Positions 1 through 5,930 of a DNA stretch of 6,350 nucleotides are shown piece by piece. Location: assembly GCA_026415535.1 (NCBI GenBank), contig JAOAGX010000130.1, positions 1 through 6,350 on the forward strand. The letters are read 5' to 3'. The translations under genes were made by a program, and so were the position numbers. The notes beneath the pieces are model-generated. The model was not told the DNA's origin and searched no databases. It worked only from the letters and a program-made list of their open reading frames with translations. The stretch comes from Armatimonadota bacterium (GTDB lineage Bacteria; Armatimonadota; UBA5829). The number at the start of each line of letters is the position of its first letter. Within the stretch, counting starts at the first letter, position 1.

Positions 1-76
1 ATACTGTGCCTTAAACTTTTTGTTCCGGCTGCTGCGCAACCGCGCTTTTCTGAACAACAATCCTCGCTATGTGTAA
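1..76 (+). CDS. Possible 3' end of a gene entering from the left edge (partial)
   Basis: The frame starting at base 2 is open from the window edge to a TAA at 74-76 and encodes about 24 residues ending in LRNRAFLNNNPRYV. The visible part mixes hydrophobic and basic residues (ALNFLFRLLRNR), as at the end of a membrane protein, but it is too short to assign a family. An open stretch of 24 codons can occur by chance, and the call rests only on its protein-like composition. After the stop, the same frame stays open into the next ORF (110-394), so a nonsense change or two adjacent genes are both possible. No function is proposed. Confidence 0.3.
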   Translation, partial: YCALNFLFRLLRNRAFLNNNPRYV

Positions 77-109
77 CTCTCCGCACAGGCACAGGATAAT
101 CCTCCAAGC

Positions 110-394
110 TTGGTGGAGAACGCTCGGAACAAATCACTTCAGCGTGAGTTTTATGTTCTCACAAAACAACTTTCCGCCGCTACCCAACTTCTTCAACCTG
201 CAGCATTAGAAGCAACGGCCGCTGTTCGAGTAACGCTATATAGCTGGCTCATCCAAGATGATTCCGCAACCGCATCTGGAGAAAATTACCTGAACATTTA
301 CCATGCAGATATTCCGCAAAGTAGCATCGATGATGTCCATGTCGGTTCCGATTGCGAGATTATACCGACACGGTTCGCCCGGAAAGCTAAATAG
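110..394 (+). CDS. Hypothetical protein of about 94 aa
   Basis: I do not recognise a family. The product has a helical, Ala/Leu/Gln-rich first half (for example LTKQLSAATQLLQPAALEA) and a more polar second half containing SGENYLNIYHADIP, and it ends in a basic tail (RFARKAK). There is no long competing ORF on the other strand, which favours real coding. The start is uncertain: TTG at 110 or GTG at 113, with only a weak AGGA at 93-96. The frame is open back to the TAA at 74-76, and the residues just upstream (LSAQAQDNPPS) resemble a signal-peptide cleavage site (AQA then Q), so the true N-terminus could lie further left in another frame. It converges with the minus-strand block, only 5 bp separating the two stop codons (392-394 and 400-402), with no clear terminator between them. 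Confidence 0.42.
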   Translation: MVENARNKSLQREFYVLTKQLSAATQLLQPAALEATAAVRVTLYSWLIQDDSATASGENYLNIYHADIPQSSIDDVHVGSDCEIIPTRFARKAK

Positions 395-399
395 TAAGC

Positions 400-513
400 T
401 CAGTATTTCTCGCGCTGCATCGGCAAAAGCGGCCCCACCCGTTGACGGGATTCCTCCGCGTTGATCGTTTCTTCGGTCCCCAGCACTCTCTTATAATAAT
501 CTAATTTTTTCAC
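400..513 (-). CDS. Small 37-aa protein translationally coupled to the mutarotase-like gene
   Basis: A GTG codon (511-513) overlaps the TGA stop of the upstream 510-1499 gene in a GTGA arrangement, the classic geometry for termination-reinitiation coupling. The frame runs 37 codons to TGA at 400-402. The product is charged and soluble-looking, starting MKKLDYYKRVLGTEETINAE and ending LLPMQREKY, with no signal peptide, membrane helix or cysteine. There is no strong Shine-Dalgarno of its own, as expected if ribosomes arrive by coupling. I know no family for it. Against it: it is very short, and an ORF of this length can arise by chance next to a stop codon. In favour: the exact overlap, the balanced composition, and that it fills the gap up to the convergent gene. 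Confidence 0.42.
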   Translation of the reverse strand: MKKLDYYKRVLGTEETINAEESRQRVGPLLPMQREKY

Positions 514-1499
514 TTGGTCTGATCCACGAGTGGTGAGATTGCGGCATCAAGAGATTCCTCGGTGTCGCCCACCTTGACGTTTTTGAACAAGAACCACTTC
601 TCGGTGTGGGTAACGCTCGCGTCAGGTTCGACTCGCCTCAAAGGCCCTAGGCTTTCGACCTCCATGAAGGTCCCCTTGGTGAACGTCTCGAAATTGCAGC
701 CGTAGTCTGGGTAAGTCGCGTCACCCTGGTATGTGAACCTCTTTACGAAAAATAACCCGTCGCGCAGGTACGCAGCCCAACCCGCCTTGACCGCCGCACC
801 AACCTTCTGTGCAAAGTCACGACTTGCATCGGTTCGCAGTTGAACATACAGCCTGCCGAACGTCCAACGTGGATCGGTCATATCTGTGTAGTTCCAAAGC
901 ACCAAGGGTCTGGCAGGCAACAGAACCTCGCCGTGTGGCTTGAATGGCTCCTGTGGAAAGATTGTTACGCCCCCGCCATTCATTATCGTCAGCGCCCAGC
1001 AGGCCAATTCGACCGGCCAAATGCCCTTGTTTGTAATCGTGTGTTCCAGAGTAACCTCAGTGCCGCTCGAGCTAAGCGTGACCGTAATTGCTTTCTGAAG
1101 GTTGGTACCCGCCTCCAATGGCGGGATAAATCGGACGGTTGAGTCGTCAACTTGCTCAACTTTTACCGGATCGTTGTCTGGCCAATAGCTGCGGGGCATT
1201 GCTTCAGGTGCTGCCCATAACCTGTGGCCGCCATACGGTCGCCACTCACCGAACTCAGTCTTCACCGACTCGTTCGCAGGCAACTCGCCAAGAATGTTTA
1301 GTCCTCCACAAAACCCGTAGTAGATTATGCGAGGGCCAAAATCGGTGGTGACCATAACATCCACCGTGCCGTTCGTAAGTCTAGTAACATTGCCATATTG
1401 CCCATAATTAGTTTTTTCGATCTTCACCTTTCCCAAAGCTCCTCCGCTGATTACGGCGGCCAACATGACCGCCGTGATTACCTGCCTTGTTAGATGCAT
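510..1499 (-). CDS. Secreted mutarotase-like (DUF4380-type) protein
   Basis: The 329-aa product begins with a signal peptide: basic MHLTRQ, hydrophobic VITAVMLAAVISGGALG (residues 7-23), and probable cleavage near residue 23. The mature part resembles DUF4380 and the galactose-mutarotase-like beta-sandwich. It has a DFGPRII segment (53-59), the motif GGHRLWAAPEAMP (90-102), a YPDYGCNFETFT segment (263-274) and FMEVESLGPL (278-287) before a V-x-H-x-E-x-W element (296-302). H92, E99, E271 and E281 are candidate carbohydrate-site residues by analogy with the fold; no catalytic activity is established. It is probably periplasmic or extracellular and may bind or modify a sugar. The ATG has a strong GGAGG 7 nt upstream. 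It lies 91 bp downstream of nrdJ in the same orientation with no evident terminator between, so read-through is possible. It overlaps the 37-aa ORF by 3 bp (GTGA). Confidence 0.72.
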   Translation of the reverse strand: MHLTRQVITAVMLAAVISGGALGKVKIEKTNYGQYGNVTRLTNGTVDVMVTTDFGPRIIYYGFCGGLNILGELPANESVKTEFGEWRPYGGHRLWAAPEAMPRSYWPDNDPVKVEQVDDSTVRFIPPLEAGTNLQKAITVTLSSSGTEVTLEHTITNKGIWPVELACWALTIMNGGGVTIFPQEPFKPHGEVLLPARPLVLWNYTDMTDPRWTFGRLYVQLRTDASRDFAQKVGAAVKAGWAAYLRDGLFFVKRFTYQGDATYPDYGCNFETFTKGTFMEVESLGPLRRVEPDASVTHTEKWFLFKNVKVGDTEESLDAAISPLVDQTK

Positions 1500-1506
1500 T
1501 ACGATT

Positions 1507-1511
1507 CCTCC
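1507..1511 (-). promoter_or_regulatory. Ribosome binding site of the mutarotase-like gene
   Basis: The minus strand reads GGAGG followed by 7 nt and then ATG (1497-1499). This is near-ideal spacing and supports the annotated start in front of the signal peptide. Confidence 0.75.
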
Positions 1512-1590
1512 GATCCACGATTCAGCCTCATTGCTCGAACCGATTGTCTAGAAAATCTCTTATAGATCCGCCTGAGTGTGCTAACGCTCC

Positions 1591-3696
1591 TCAGAATCCG
1601 CACGTGCCCGCGGGACAACTTCCGTCGTACTCTGAGGCAGCCGCTACGTGGTCGCCCTTGCCAAGCTCCCGTTCAAGCACGGGTCCGACATATAGGACCT
1701 GTTCTGGCTTGCTGCCGTAACGATAGACTGTGATTCCCTTACACTTCAGCTCATATGCCATCAGGTATATGCGACGAACATCCTCTGGAGTAGCTTCACG
1801 AGGCAGGTTGACAGTCTTGGCCACAGCATTGTCGCAATGTCTCTGAAAGGCTGCTTGCATACGCACGTGCCACTCGGGAGCTATATCCATCGAGGTCACA
1901 AATAGCCGTCGCATGTCTTCGGGGACCTCTTCTAATTCGCGAACGCTGCCCCGCTTGGCAATCTCTAGCATCAGCTCGCGGGAGTGAATGCCTCTGCGCT
2001 TTGCCATCCTTTCAAACGTGGGGTTCACCTCCAATAGGCGCGTTCCCTCTAGGACCTCTCGTACATATGCAACAGCAAACAACGGCTCGATCCCGCTGGA
2101 ACATGAGGCGATTATACTGATAGTACCGGTAGGGGCAACCGATGTCACCGTTGCATTTCGCAGCGGCATATTGAGAGCAGGATAAATACTCTTTTCGTAG
2201 TTCGGGAAAGTCCCTCGCTTTGAGGCAAGATCAATCGACGCCTTTCGGGCTTCGTTCAACACGAACGCCATTATCTCGTCAGCCGTCCGAATCGCTTCTT
2301 CGGAATCATACGGGATTCCCATTTGTACCAGCATATCCGCAAAGCCCATAACCCCAAGGCCGATCTTGCGATTGCCTCTCGTAAGCCGGGCGATCTGATC
2401 GAGCGGGAAATGAGTCTGGTCGATAACATTGTCAAGGAAGTGGACTCCCATGTGAACTAGTTGTTGAAGCTTGGCATAGTTCAGTGCCCCATCTTGTACA
2501 AGCCTACCCAAGTTTATTGAGGCAAGGTTGCACGACTCGTAAGGTAGCAACGGGACTTCGCCGCAAGGATTAGTACTCTCGATTTCTCCAAGCTGGGGCG
2601 TCGGATTCGCGCGATTTATCTCGTCGAGGAACGCAAGGCCCGGGTCGCCTGTTTGCCACGCCATCGTAACGATGAGATCGAACACCTCTCTCGCAGATAT
2701 GCTTTTCGCCACCGAGCCATCGCGAGGATTTATGAGATCATAGGACCGGTCGTTCAAAACCGCGTCCATGAAAGCATCCGTAACTCCGACAGAAATGTTG
2801 AAGTTCCTGAGCGAGTTGGGGTCAGATTTGGAAGTTATGAACTCGATAATATCCGGGTGATCGACGCGGAGTATCGCCATGTTCGCACCGCGACGCCTGC
2901 CGCCCTGCTTGACTACATCAGTCGCGGCATCATATATGGACATGAACGAGACAGGTCCAGAGGCAATCCCACTCGTCGTTCTGACCACATCCCCCTTCGG
3001 TCTAATCCGCGAAAACGAGAATCCTGTGCCTCCACCGGATTGGTGTATGAGAGCCATTTCCTTTAGCGTCTCAAATATGCCCTCCATTGAGTCCTCGACC
3101 GGCAGTACGAAACAGGCAGATAACTGTCCGAGCTTGGTGCCCGCGTTCATCAGCGTCGGTGAATTTGGAAGAAATTCGAGCGCGCTCATAGCGGCGTAGA
3201 ACTCATCCGCAGTCTTGGACACATCTGCTGATGCATCATAGAGCTTATCAGCTTGAGCAACGCAATCGGCAACGCGCCTGAACATTTCGCTGGGAGTCTC
3301 AATTACCTCGCCGCGGTCGTTCTTTAGCAAGTACCGGCGTTTCAGCACGCTTGCTGCATTTACGGTTAGTTTGAGGTCGTCTGCTACGCCTATGAACCTT
3401 TTGAGCTCGCGTATTTCGGAGCGCTCGCGCCTGTAGAGAATGTAATCCTTGGCAACTTCAGGATACCCGCGCTCCATCAAAACGCGTTCGACTACGTCCT
3501 GTATGTCCTCGACCCGAGGCGTCCTATCCGGAAATTCGCGCTCTAGGTATGCTACCACCTGGTCGGCGAGTTCGCTCGCGATACTTCCATTCTGCTGACC
3601 AACAGCGTTGAAAGCCCTATGTATCGCAGATGCGATTTTGGACTTCTCGAAAGGTTGAATTCTGCCGTCGCGTTTTTGGACCTGCGCTATCGCCAT
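1591..3696 (-). CDS. nrdJ: Class II (adenosylcobalamin-dependent) ribonucleotide reductase
   Basis: This 701-aa enzyme should reduce ribonucleotides to deoxyribonucleotides in the cytoplasm, using a cobalamin-derived thiyl radical. In order it has an N-terminal ATP-cone (about residues 3-95, including VQKRDGRIQPFEKSKI) and a ten-stranded barrel domain. LPNSPTLMNAG (176-186) leads to C195 of the active-site disulfide pair. NPCGE (376-380) carries the radical cysteine C378 with N376 and E380, and C389 in ESCNLASINL is the partner of C195. A PTGT loop (522-525) would bind substrate phosphate. The tail ends in a C694-x4-C699 pair that would re-reduce the active site, the spacing seen in E. coli NrdA. 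No small-subunit gene (nrdB) is present here, and the body motifs fit class II better than class I. The ATG at 3694-3696 is chosen because GGAGG lies 7 nt upstream and the ATP-cone begins at once; a TTG 42 bp further upstream adds only unconserved residues. No cobalamin riboswitch is seen in the short leader. Confidence 0.95.
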   Translation of the reverse strand: MAIAQVQKRDGRIQPFEKSKIASAIHRAFNAVGQQNGSIASELADQVVAYLEREFPDRTPRVEDIQDVVERVLMERGYPEVAKDYILYRRERSEIRELKRFIGVADDLKLTVNAASVLKRRYLLKNDRGEVIETPSEMFRRVADCVAQADKLYDASADVSKTADEFYAAMSALEFLPNSPTLMNAGTKLGQLSACFVLPVEDSMEGIFETLKEMALIHQSGGGTGFSFSRIRPKGDVVRTTSGIASGPVSFMSIYDAATDVVKQGGRRRGANMAILRVDHPDIIEFITSKSDPNSLRNFNISVGVTDAFMDAVLNDRSYDLINPRDGSVAKSISAREVFDLIVTMAWQTGDPGLAFLDEINRANPTPQLGEIESTNPCGEVPLLPYESCNLASINLGRLVQDGALNYAKLQQLVHMGVHFLDNVIDQTHFPLDQIARLTRGNRKIGLGVMGFADMLVQMGIPYDSEEAIRTADEIMAFVLNEARKASIDLASKRGTFPNYEKSIYPALNMPLRNATVTSVAPTGTISIIASCSSGIEPLFAVAYVREVLEGTRLLEVNPTFERMAKRRGIHSRELMLEIAKRGSVRELEEVPEDMRRLFVTSMDIAPEWHVRMQAAFQRHCDNAVAKTVNLPREATPEDVRRIYLMAYELKCKGITVYRYGSKPEQVLYVGPVLERELGKGDHVAAASEYDGSCPAGTCGF

Positions 3697-3703
3697 TGTC
3701 GGA

Positions 3704-3708
3704 CCTCC
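3704..3708 (-). promoter_or_regulatory. nrdJ: Ribosome binding site of nrdJ
   Basis: The minus strand reads GGAGG, then 7 nt, then ATG at 3694-3696. This site decides the nrdJ start in favour of the ATG over the upstream in-frame TTG at 3736-3738, which would have the site inside its coding region. Confidence 0.8.
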
Positions 3709-3717
3709 ATTGCTGGC

Positions 3718-3730
3718 TGATATACTATCA
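3718..3730. promoter_or_regulatory. Palindrome TGATA-N3-TATCA in the nrdJ leader/promoter
   Basis: The plus strand reads TGATATACTATCA, a perfect 5-bp inverted repeat with a 3-bp centre. It lies 21 bp upstream of the nrdJ start codon and overlaps the best leftward -10 candidate, so it is placed where a repressor could act. AT-rich short palindromes are common by chance, and it does not match the NrdR box I know (16 bp, usually paired). Confidence 0.3.
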
Positions 3731-3755
3731 CATTCCAAAGCGAAGTTGTAGGCAA

Positions 3756-3812
3756 TCCAGATTCTGGTTCGCCCTGTACTAATTCCGAAAACCGCCGATA
3801 ATCGAATCTGGA
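3756..3812. repeat. Inverted repeat TCCAGATTC / GAATCTGGA flanking the rightward -10
   Basis: TCCAGATTC at 3756-3764 and its exact reverse complement GAATCTGGA at 3804-3812 form 9-bp arms separated by 39 bp. The left arm also belongs to the local palindrome CCAGATTCTGG (3757-3767). ATCCAGAT recurs at 3832-3839 inside the ABC gene. The candidate -10 GATAAT (3797-3802) lies just inside the right arm. This spacing suits a transcription factor binding two sites with looping or cooperativity, but that is inference. Confidence 0.4.
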
Positions 3813-3819
3813 AACAACG

Positions 3820-4731
3820 ATGAATTTGCCGATCCAGATAGAAAACCTGACAAAAACCTACAAGCTGCCGCGTGGAAGAAAGAAGACGGCTGTCGATAGC
3901 CTGTCTATCGAGGTTCCCGAAGGAGTAATTTTTGGGTTCCTCGGACCAAACGGTGCTGGGAAAACCACTACGATCAAGATCATTCTTGATTTCCTCAAAC
4001 CGACCTCGGGCAATGTTAGAGTGTTTGGAAGGCTAACCACCGATCCCTTGACCCGTCGTCTCGTTGGGTACTTACCCGAGCAGCCATACTTTCACAAGTT
4101 CCTTAAACCGATCGAGTTGCTGTCAATGCACGCGGCGCTGGCGGGTTTGTCTTCGCGAGAAGCTAGACGCGCCGCCGAGGCTGCTCTCGATATGACCGGG
4201 ATAGCGGATTACGCCGAAACTCCCATCGCCAAGCTTTCGAAGGGTCTTACACAGCGAGTCGGTATCGCGCAAGCACTCGTAGGAAACCCAAAGCTGCTAA
4301 TTCTCGACGAACCGACGTCAGGCCTGGACCCCATCGGCAGGCGTCACACGCGCAACCTGTTAATCAGACTTCGAGACGAAGGACGCACTGTGTTCCTGAG
4401 TTCTCACCTCCTTGGCGAGGTCGAAAACCTATGTGACGTAGTCGCCGTCCTCCGAGCTGGCAAGCTCGTTGCTTACGGCACTCCGGATGACGTGCGAAGT
4501 AGCAACACACAGTTCAAAATACAAACGGTTCGCGTGGACAACCATATACTCAACAGATTGCGATTTCTTGAAGTTAATATCGAGTGTGGTGCGGACTCAA
4601 CCGTCATGCGGGTCGACCCCCAAAACGCCTATGAACTCCTACGCGCTATGGAAAAGCTGGGATTGCCGTTGATCAAAATTGAGACCGAGCGAGAATCTTT
4701 AGAAGAGGCTTTCCTACGACTAGCTGCATGA
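3820..4731 (+). CDS. ABC transporter ATP-binding protein (NosF/CcmA-like exporter group)
   Basis: This 303-aa cytoplasmic ATPase should power the permease encoded downstream. It has every ABC motif: Walker A GPNGAGKTT (42-50), Q-loop Q88 in YLPEQPYF, signature LSKGLTQRV (139-147, a common LSGGQ variant in exporter ATPases), Walker B LLILDEP (159-165) followed by the D-loop SGLD, and H-loop H196 in LSSHLL. Residues from about 228 to the end form the usual C-terminal extension of this group, ending SLEEAFLRLAA. The substrate cannot be told from the ATPase; the family includes drug, lipid, copper-assembly and gliding-type exporters. The ATG at 3820 has a weak GGAA 6 nt upstream and is the first gene of the operon. 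Its stop overlaps the start of the next small gene as ATGA (4728-4731). Confidence 0.92.
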   Translation: MNLPIQIENLTKTYKLPRGRKKTAVDSLSIEVPEGVIFGFLGPNGAGKTTTIKIILDFLKPTSGNVRVFGRLTTDPLTRRLVGYLPEQPYFHKFLKPIELLSMHAALAGLSSREARRAAEAALDMTGIADYAETPIAKLSKGLTQRVGIAQALVGNPKLLILDEPTSGLDPIGRRHTRNLLIRLRDEGRTVFLSSHLLGEVENLCDVVAVLRAGKLVAYGTPDDVRSSNTQFKIQTVRVDNHILNRLRFLEVNIECGADSTVMRVDPQNAYELLRAMEKLGLPLIKIETERESLEEAFLRLAA

Positions 4732-4887
4732 ACCGGATCGCGCGAGAATGTACCAAGGTGTCACAATAAGCCGTGTCTGCAACAATTCTGCCGCTTCGTT
4801 GAGGAGCGTCAATTCGCCGGAGACGCCTGGTCTTTGTTACGCCGCAAAGACCCGGCGTTAAAAGCATGTCGGTTGGTGGTGACCTGA
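4728..4887 (+). CDS. Small Cys-rich protein between ATPase and permease, split by an apparent +1 frameshift
   Basis: An ATG at 4728-4730 overlaps the ATPase stop (ATGA) and encodes MNRIARECTKVSQ, then TAA at 4767-4769. The frame one base on is open from 4732 to TGA at 4885-4887 but has no good start codon. It encodes a protein-like stretch that includes CHNKPCLQQFCRFVEERQ, then GDAWSLLRRKDPALKACRLV. Skipping one base between 4752 and 4758 joins the frames into 52 residues with C8-x2-C11-x4-C16-x4-C21 and a further C47, reading either CTKC or CPRC at the junction. The join ends directly against the permease GTG, so the composite gene fits the operon exactly. The Cys cluster suggests zinc or Fe-S binding; no family is recognised. 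The shift could be a sequencing indel, a real disabling mutation, or programmed frameshifting. Confidence 0.55.
4824..4857. repeat. Strong hairpin within the Cys-rich micro-gene
   Basis: GGTCTTTG (4829-4836) and CAAAGACC (4845-4852) form a perfect 8-bp stem around an 8-nt loop. Beyond one T/C mismatch, CGCC (4824-4827) pairs with GGCG (4854-4857), giving a 12-bp interrupted stem. No T-run follows on either strand, so it is not a typical intrinsic terminator. It lies 30 bp before the permease start and could affect mRNA stability or permease translation, or be a by-product of the coding sequence. Confidence 0.5.
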
Positions 4888-5655
4888 GTGAGATCAATTT
4901 GGACAATCGCAAAAATGTCGCTCCTAGAAAACAGCAGAAAGCAAGTCTTTCATGTGTTGTGCCTGCTAATGTTGGCCGTGATTGCGGGATCAACGCTGAT
5001 TTCCATTTTCACCGAGGGCGTACAGTTGAAAATTATCAAAGATTTGTGCATGACTTGCGTGTTGTTTACCGGCGCGGTGCTGTCGATTGCGCTTGGAGCA
5101 ACCGGTGTTCCAAACGATGTTGAGAACCGCACGCTGTACCCAATCATTGCACGGCCTGTCGCACGTTGGCAATACGTTGCTGGAAAGTTTTTGGGCACAT
5201 TCTTGACGGTAACACTGGGAGTCTCGGCTTTATCAGCAGTGTTCGGCGGGCTGATCTACCACTATCAAGGCAGCTTTGATTGGTTCCTGCCAGCCGCTAC
5301 CATCTTCGCACTGCTCGAAGCAGCTGTGGTCGCAGCTGTCGCAACCACGCTATCTACATTCGCAAGTCCAGTAATCGCGGCGTCGGTATCCTTTATGGTA
5401 TATCTCTGTGGCACGATCAAGATCGGCTTTTTTGGCGGAATGTTGGATCTTGCTACGAATAGCACGGTGAAATTAGTAGGCGGAATAGTCTACCATTTCT
5501 TGCCTAACCTAGAATGCTTTAACCTCAAGGCCGCTCTGGTGCACGGCGACTCAGTGCCAACCGCGTACTTAGCTCAGGTCGCGATCTACGGTCTTTGTTA
5601 CACTGTATTTGTAATATGGCTCGGGGCAGTCATCTTCAAGCACAGAGAGGTTTAG
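4888..5655 (+). CDS. ABC-2 type (NosY-like) transporter permease
   Basis: This 255-aa inner-membrane protein has about six hydrophobic helices (roughly residues 22-41, 55-74, 102-124, 133-157, 160-182 and 227-250), the usual topology of ABC-2 permeases. The loop after helix 2 reads DVENRTLYPIIARPVARWQY (77-96), the characteristic segment of NosY-like permeases, followed by GKFLGTF. It should pair with the ATPase encoded upstream to form an exporter; the transported substrate is unknown. The start is GTG at 4888, because an in-frame TGA lies directly before it (4885-4887) and GGTGGTGA at 4875-4882 offers a ribosome binding site. The stop/start contact with the Cys-rich ORF implies translational coupling. 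At 255 aa it is near the family's usual length. Confidence 0.87.
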   Translation: MRSIWTIAKMSLLENSRKQVFHVLCLLMLAVIAGSTLISIFTEGVQLKIIKDLCMTCVLFTGAVLSIALGATGVPNDVENRTLYPIIARPVARWQYVAGKFLGTFLTVTLGVSALSAVFGGLIYHYQGSFDWFLPAATIFALLEAAVVAAVATTLSTFASPVIAASVSFMVYLCGTIKIGFFGGMLDLATNSTVKLVGGIVYHFLPNLECFNLKAALVHGDSVPTAYLAQVAIYGLCYTVFVIWLGAVIFKHREV

Positions 5656-5660
5656 TTAAC

Positions 5661-5930
5661 TTGACCAAGGTCGATATTCTTCGCAAGCTCGGAATAATTC
5701 AATTCGTCAAGCGAATGACAGCTTTTCTCACCTGTGTTTACCTGTGCTGTGCGGCAGGAGCAGTCCAGGGACACGATGATCCCCGCGAGCTTGGACACCA
5801 CTGGCGTATCGACGAATACCGCAGCGAGATGTGGTTCCAGATCCTGCTGATTGCGCTTGTTGTCAGCCTGTACATAATCTGCGTATTTGCAGTAAGGACA
5901 TGGAAACGATGGATCGTCCACCGGCGATAA
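5661..5930 (+). CDS. Small membrane protein with signal-like N-terminus and C-terminal helix
   Basis: No family is recognised. From TTG 5661 (GAGAGG at 5645-5650 upstream, 5 bp after the permease stop) the product is 89 aa; from ATG 5715 it would be 71 aa. A basic stretch (VKR, 16-18) precedes a hydrophobic run TAFLTCVYLCCAAGA (20-34) with a plausible cleavage at AVQG (35-38). There follows a short polar, His-rich segment, HDDPRELGHHWRIDEYRSE (38-56), then a transmembrane helix FQILLIALVVSLYIICVFAV (59-78) and a tail TWKRWIVHRR. This predicts a short extracytoplasmic loop and an Arg-rich cytoplasmic tail. The histidines could bind metal, but that is speculation. Its reading frame overlaps the next gene by 22 bp, so it is most likely an accessory part of the exporter operon. 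Confidence 0.66.
   Translation: MTKVDILRKLGIIQFVKRMTAFLTCVYLCCAAGAVQGHDDPRELGHHWRIDEYRSEMWFQILLIALVVSLYIICVFAVRTWKRWIVHRR

Larger units (their letters stand above)
3697..3819. promoter_or_regulatory. Divergent promoter region between nrdJ and the ABC operon
   Basis: This 123-bp gap must hold the start signals for nrdJ (leftward) and the ABC operon (rightward). Rightward, GATAAT at 3797-3802 matches the -10 consensus at five of six positions and sits 17 nt before the ATG, but no good -35 is visible. Leftward, the minus strand has TGTGATAGTATATC around 3717-3730, compatible with an extended -10, again without a convincing -35. The region is rich in palindromes, listed separately. I see no NrdR box pair and no riboswitch. 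Confidence 0.4.

Noticed and set aside
438..449. CCCG-TTGA-CGGG hairpin as a terminator for the convergent genes
   Set aside because: The stem is only 4-5 bp, no T-run follows directly on either strand, and it lies within the 37-aa ORF.
2653..3199. Plus-strand ORFs opposite nrdJ (2653-3066 and 2879-3199)
   Set aside because: They are antisense shadows of a highly conserved gene, rich in Arg/Ser with no family resemblance.
3697..3738. N-terminal extension of nrdJ starting at TTG 3736-3738
   Set aside because: It adds 14 residues unlike the ATP-cone and places the strong GGAGG ribosome binding site inside the gene; ATG 3694-3696 is better.
3697..3819. Cobalamin riboswitch or NrdR boxes upstream of nrdJ
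   Set aside because: The gap is too short for a full cobalamin riboswitch together with promoters, and no paired NrdR-like 16-mers are visible.
4748..4860. Third-frame ORF from ATG 4748, 37 aa, in the same gap
   Set aside because: Its Ser/Asn-rich product lacks motifs and does not meet either neighbour's start or stop, unlike the joined Cys-rich frame.
4673..4993. Minus-strand ORF of 106 aa spanning the ATPase/permease junction
   Set aside because: It overlaps two well-supported plus-strand genes and the better-supported Cys-rich ORF, and its composition is not convincing.
4866..5123. ORF of 85 aa overlapping the permease start
   Set aside because: It is out of frame with the permease and reads through its first helices; a shadow.
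5595..5660. Upstream ATG (5595) for the small membrane protein
   Set aside because: It would overlap the permease by 61 bp and add residues out of keeping with a signal peptide; TTG 5661 just after the permease stop, or ATG 5715, is more likely.
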